From JAHQVI01 sp050330195 (GTDB lineage Bacteria; Pseudomonadota; Alphaproteobacteria; Rhizobiales; Rhodomicrobiaceae): a stretch of DNA of 64,000 nt. The notes beneath the pieces are model-generated. The model saw nothing but the letters and a program-made list of their open reading frames with translations. It made no database searches and was not told the origin of the DNA. The stretch is taken from contig JBHJOB010000010.1 of the NCBI GenBank assembly GCA_050330195.1, forward strand, positions 6,803-70,802, in the 5' to 3' direction. This document shows, in pieces, positions 60,811 to 64,000 of the stretch. The stretch's first letter is position 1. Every line of letters begins with the position of its first letter. Position numbers and translations under genes: made by a program.

Positions 60811-61869
60811 ATGAAAAGTGAGATGCCGCAAACGATTGACAATATTGCGCAAACCGGCGGGGGCCTGATCGAGATGTCGGCCGGACTGCCCAATGAAACG
60901 CTCGCCGGTCGTCGCGGCTGGATCATTTCCGACGGAGTCACGGGGCATCTCGCAATAACGCGCGGCATCGCCGAAACGCTCGGGCTCGACGCGCAGATCA
61001 AGCAGATCGAGCCGCGCTTCCCCTGGTGGCACCTCGCGCCCAATGGTCCGGCGGACCCGCGCACGCTCCGGCTGTTGCTGGCGGAGCCATTGCCCGAGAT
61101 CGTGATCGGCGCGGGACGCCAGACTGTGCCGATCATTCGCGCGCTTAAGCGGCGCGGGGCGTTCACGGTGCTGTGCCAGTCGCCGCGTGCGTTCGGTGAA
61201 AGCGCGGACGTCATCTGGGCGCCGGTTCATGACAGGCTGAGCGGCCCCAATGTGATCGCCACGCTCACACCGCCCCATCGGTTCTCTCCCCCCCGTCTCG
61301 ATGAACTTCGCCGCAGCGCGCCTGAGGCCATTGCCGCACTGCCCCGGTTGCGCGTCGCGTGCCTGATCGGCGGTCCCGGCGCGGGCTATAAGTATGATGC
61401 ATCGGTCATCGCGGATCTGACCGGCGTCCTCGCAAGAATCTCGGCAAGCGCCGGCTGTTTCCTGATCACCCCATCGCGCCGAACGCCGCCCGAACTCCTG
61501 CGCGCGATCGACGAAACGACGCGTCCACTCCCGCGAATCCTGTGGAACGGCGACGGCGAAAACCCCTATCCCCACTTTCTCGCCCTGGCCGACGCCTTTA
61601 TCGTCACAGCCGATTCGGTCAACATGGTCGGCGAAGCCTGCGCCACCGGTCGGCCTGTGCACATCTTCACTCCGCCGGGCGGGCGGGCCAAATTCAGGCG
61701 CTTTCATCAGGCTTTGCAGGAACATGGGGCAACGCGGCCATTGTCCAAGGATGTGTCCGCCTTGGACGAATGGACCTACGAACCGTTGAATGCGGCGGAA
61801 ACCGTGGCCGCTGAGATCGAGAAACGCTGGCGTCAGCGCCGTTCAACAGCGGGTGATGTCGGGCATTAA
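60811..61869 (+). CDS. ELM1-like (mitochondrial fission ELM1 family) protein
   Basis: 352 residues of the COG3660 family, homologous to the plant ELM1 protein. The GT-B-like fold shows in GWIISDGVTGHLAITRGIAETLG, EIVIGAGRQTVPIIRALKR, LIGGPGAGYKYD, TPSRRTPPELLRAI and FIVTADSVNMVGEACATGRPVHIF. The bacterial function is unknown; a glycosyltransferase-like role is possible from the fold. It precedes trxB by 64 bp, with which it probably shares a transcript. Confidence 0.88.
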   Translation: MKSEMPQTIDNIAQTGGGLIEMSAGLPNETLAGRRGWIISDGVTGHLAITRGIAETLGLDAQIKQIEPRFPWWHLAPNGPADPRTLRLLLAEPLPEIVIGAGRQTVPIIRALKRRGAFTVLCQSPRAFGESADVIWAPVHDRLSGPNVIATLTPPHRFSPPRLDELRRSAPEAIAALPRLRVACLIGGPGAGYKYDASVIADLTGVLARISASAGCFLITPSRRTPPELLRAIDETTRPLPRILWNGDGENPYPHFLALADAFIVTADSVNMVGEACATGRPVHIFTPPGGRAKFRRFHQALQEHGATRPLSKDVSALDEWTYEPLNAAETVAAEIEKRWRQRRSTAGDVGH

Positions 61870-61933
61870 ACCCTTGTCAGAAATAGCTGCATTTCTTAAC
61901 TCTGCTCCTGCAAACAGTGAAGACGGAGCCGCC

Positions 61934-62896
61934 ATGACAGCGCGTCACGAAAAACTCATCATCATCGGCTCCGGCCCGGCCGGCTATACGGCGGCGATCT
62001 ACGCGGCGCGCGCGATGCTCAAACCGGTCCTGATCGAAGGCATTCAACCGGGCGGACAGCTCACCATCACGACGGATGTCGAGAACTATCCCGGCTTCGC
62101 GGATGTCATTCAGGGGCCATGGCTCATGGAGCAGATGCGGGCGCAGGCGCTGCATGTGGGCACCGAACTCGTGTCGGACCACATCTCCGCGGTCGATTTC
62201 TCCCGGCGGCCTTTCTACCTCAAGGCCGATAGCGGCGCGGAATATACGGCGGACGCAGTCATCATATCGACCGGGGCGCAGGCCCGCTGGATCGGCCTGC
62301 CGAGCGAAGCGAAGTTTCAGGGCTTTGGGGTCTCAGCCTGCGCGACCTGCGACGGCTTTTTCTATCGCGGCAAGGAAGTCCTCGTCATCGGCGGCGGCAA
62401 TACGGCTGTCGAGGAAGCGCTATACCTGACCAATCATGCCAGCAAGGTGACGCTGGTTCATCGCCGCGACGAGCTGCGCGCGGAACGCATCCTGCAGGAC
62501 CGGCTATTCAAGCATGAAAAGATCGAGGTGCTGTGGGATACTGTGCTGCATGAAGTTGTCGGATCGGAGTCGCCGCTCAGCGTGACGGGCGCGCGGCTGA
62601 AGAACGTGAAAACCGGTGAAACCTTCGAAAAGAAGACCGACGGAATTTTCATTGCCATCGGCCATAGCCCGGCGACGCAGATCTTCAAGGGACAGGTGGC
62701 GATGAGGCCGAATGGCTATATTACCATCGCGCCGCACTCGACGGCGACGAATGTGCCCGGCATATTCGCGGCTGGCGACGTGGCCGATGAAATCTACCGT
62801 CAGGCGGTCACGGCGGCGGGACTTGGCTGCATGGCGGCGCTGGAGGCGGAGAAATATCTCGCCAGCCTCGAAGCGCACTCACAGGCGGCGGAATAG
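61934..62896 (+). CDS. trxB: Thioredoxin-disulfide reductase
   Basis: 320 residues from ATG 61934, start chosen to give the standard N-terminus MTARHEKLIIIGSGPAG. It is a flavoprotein that transfers electrons from NADPH to thioredoxin. The redox-active pair is in SACATCDG (Cys136, Cys139), the NADPH motif is GGGNTAVEEA, and the C-terminal FAD site is PGIFAAGDVAD. It is between the ELM1-family gene and a LysR regulator, an order I recall from other Hyphomicrobiales. Confidence 0.97.
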   Translation: MTARHEKLIIIGSGPAGYTAAIYAARAMLKPVLIEGIQPGGQLTITTDVENYPGFADVIQGPWLMEQMRAQALHVGTELVSDHISAVDFSRRPFYLKADSGAEYTADAVIISTGAQARWIGLPSEAKFQGFGVSACATCDGFFYRGKEVLVIGGGNTAVEEALYLTNHASKVTLVHRRDELRAERILQDRLFKHEKIEVLWDTVLHEVVGSESPLSVTGARLKNVKTGETFEKKTDGIFIAIGHSPATQIFKGQVAMRPNGYITIAPHSTATNVPGIFAAGDVADEIYRQAVTAAGLGCMAALEAEKYLASLEAHSQAAE

Positions 62897-62927
62897 TTTC
62901 GCAACACTAAGAATGTAAAATCAGCTC

Positions 62928-63824
62928 ATGGATTGGGACAAGCTCAGAATATTCCATGCCGCCGCCGAGGCCGGCAGCTTCACCCATGCGGGCGAGTCGC
63001 TCCATATGAGCCAGTCGGCGGTCAGCAGGCAGGTGAGCGCCCTTGAGCGGGAACTGAACGCGCCATTGTTCCACCGCCATGCGCGCGGCCTCGTTCTGAC
63101 CGAACAGGGCGAGATGCTCTATCGGACCGCGCAGGAAATCTTCATGAAGCTGGCCTCGGCCGAGATTCTCGTCTCGGATTCGCGCGGCAAGCCAAGCGGC
63201 GATCTGCGCGTCACGACCACGATCGCGCTCGGCGCGCATTGGCTGACGCCGCGCCTTTATGAATTCATGAACCTGTATCCCGATATCCGGCTGCAACTCA
63301 TTCTCAACGATGAGGAGCTGGATCTGGGAATGCGCGAGGCCGACGTTGCGATCCGCTTCGCGCCGCCCTCGCAGAACGATCTGATCCGCCGCAAGCTCTT
63401 TGTCGTGCACAACCACGTCTATGCCTCGCACGAATATATCAAGAAACATGGCGTGCCCCGGACCTTCGCCGATCTGGAGAGCCACAAGATACTCACCTAC
63501 GGCACAACCGCGCCGCCGCATCTCAGGCCGATCAACTGGCTGGAGACGGCCGGACGCGCGCCGGGCGCTCCGGCGAGGGTTCCCGACCTGCAGATAAACA
63601 GCGTGCTGGCGCTTAAGGAAGCCGTGCGGCGCGGGACCGGGCTGGCCTTCCTGCCGGACTACGTGACGCGCGACGATCCGCAGATCGTGTCGGTTCTCGA
63701 TGCCGAGGACGGCTTGCCGGTGTTCGACACTTATTTCGTCTATCCCGAAGAGATGAAGGCCTCGAAGCGCATCGAGGTCTTTCGTGATTTTCTCGTGGCG
63801 AAAGCACGGGAATGGTCGTTCTAG
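62928..63824 (+). CDS. LysR family transcriptional regulator
   Basis: 298 residues. N-terminal helix-turn-helix (AAEAGSFTHAGESLHMSQSAVSRQVSALE) and a type-2 periplasmic-binding-protein-like effector domain from about residue 90. It starts 31 bp after trxB, so the two may be co-transcribed. The target and effector are not evident. Confidence 0.93.
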   Translation: MDWDKLRIFHAAAEAGSFTHAGESLHMSQSAVSRQVSALERELNAPLFHRHARGLVLTEQGEMLYRTAQEIFMKLASAEILVSDSRGKPSGDLRVTTTIALGAHWLTPRLYEFMNLYPDIRLQLILNDEELDLGMREADVAIRFAPPSQNDLIRRKLFVVHNHVYASHEYIKKHGVPRTFADLESHKILTYGTTAPPHLRPINWLETAGRAPGAPARVPDLQINSVLALKEAVRRGTGLAFLPDYVTRDDPQIVSVLDAEDGLPVFDTYFVYPEEMKASKRIEVFRDFLVAKAREWSF

Positions 63825-63851
63825 AGCGAGATCCGATAAAGCGGATACCAT
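63823..63851 (+). repeat. Dispersed palindromic intergenic repeat, copy B
   Basis: AGAGCGAGATCCGATAAA and the following 11 bases match the minus-strand copy at 26103-26131 in 26 of 29 positions. It begins inside the LysR stop codon. The rest of the window to 64000 shows no gene I can support. Confidence 0.6.
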
Positions 63852-64000
63852 ACCCGATTTCGCGAGGACAAGCTTTTCGGAAGGCTCTGTTCGGCTTGAG
63901 TGTGGATTTCAACGTGTCGCCGCGAGCAGGCAGCGCTCTGGCGTCATGGCAGCGCCGGCTTTTTCCATCGCTCGCCGCCAGCCGAGATAGTTCGGCAGAT

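Noticed and set aside
60733..61725. Upstream extension of the Lrp frame
   Set aside because: It is antisense to the ELM1-family gene and has no recognisable domain.
1..64000. Search by eye for tRNA, rRNA, transposases, prophage and phage-defence genes
   Set aside because: None with recognisable features was found; a covariance-model scan would be needed to exclude small RNAs.

Overview
The window is GC-rich chromosomal DNA of an alphaproteobacterium, most likely a member of the Hyphomicrobiales (Rhizobiales). This rests on protein families and gene order: rpoZ-rsh, a DUF2062 protein-pdxJ-acpS-lepB-rnc-era, smpB-dapA, a heparinase-family gene beside purH, and Lrp-ELM1-trxB-LysR. Genus cannot be fixed from the sequence alone. 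No rRNA, tRNA, CRISPR array, transposase or prophage was seen.

Positions 1-5261 hold a polyamine/opine-type ABC importer (ATPase cut by the window edge, Tat-exported binding protein, two permeases) followed by a hydantoin/allantoin-type racemase and a nucleoside 2-deoxyribosyltransferase-like gene. Positions 5337-11702 hold a chemoreceptor with a separate exported PDC/Cache-like protein just upstream in the same transcript, a MATE exporter, a TauE/SafE permease and an exported unknown. Positions 11841-21123 are a complete sugar-uptake and catabolic locus: LamB-type porin, CUT1 importer, TIM-barrel isomerase/epimerase and Gfo/Idh/MocA oxidoreductase. They read away from a divergent LacI-family gene across a 519-bp control region that carries three near-identical LacI-type operators and several other dyads.

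Positions 21214-26002 carry ytoQ, a heparinase II/III family gene, purH and a small membrane protein. Positions 26222-31634 are a second sugar importer closely resembling E. coli YtfQRT-YjfF (galactofuranose), ending with a DgoR-like GntR regulator. From 31899 to 50787 the content is mostly core: yqeY, era, rnc, lepB, acpS, pdxJ, pyrE, rsh, rpoZ, folK, a NYN nuclease, a UDGb-like glycosylase, smpB and dapA. Interleaved are two unusual genes: an acyl-CoA synthetase fused to a GNAT acetyltransferase, and a 725-residue exported modular protein with tandem Ig-like-length modules, a 54-bp minisatellite and Cys-rich repeats. From 51123 to the end come a Slt lytic transglycosylase, an alpha/beta hydrolase, a D-lactate/glycolate-type FAD oxidase, a large AsmA protein, Lrp, an ELM1-family protein, thioredoxin reductase and a LysR regulator.

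No classical defence or mobile system is visible. The best candidates for undescribed biology are the synthetase-acetyltransferase fusion, the modular Cys-rich exported protein, the split PDC/chemoreceptor pair, and the LamB-CUT1-oxidoreductase locus, which lacks an obvious hydrolase or kinase.
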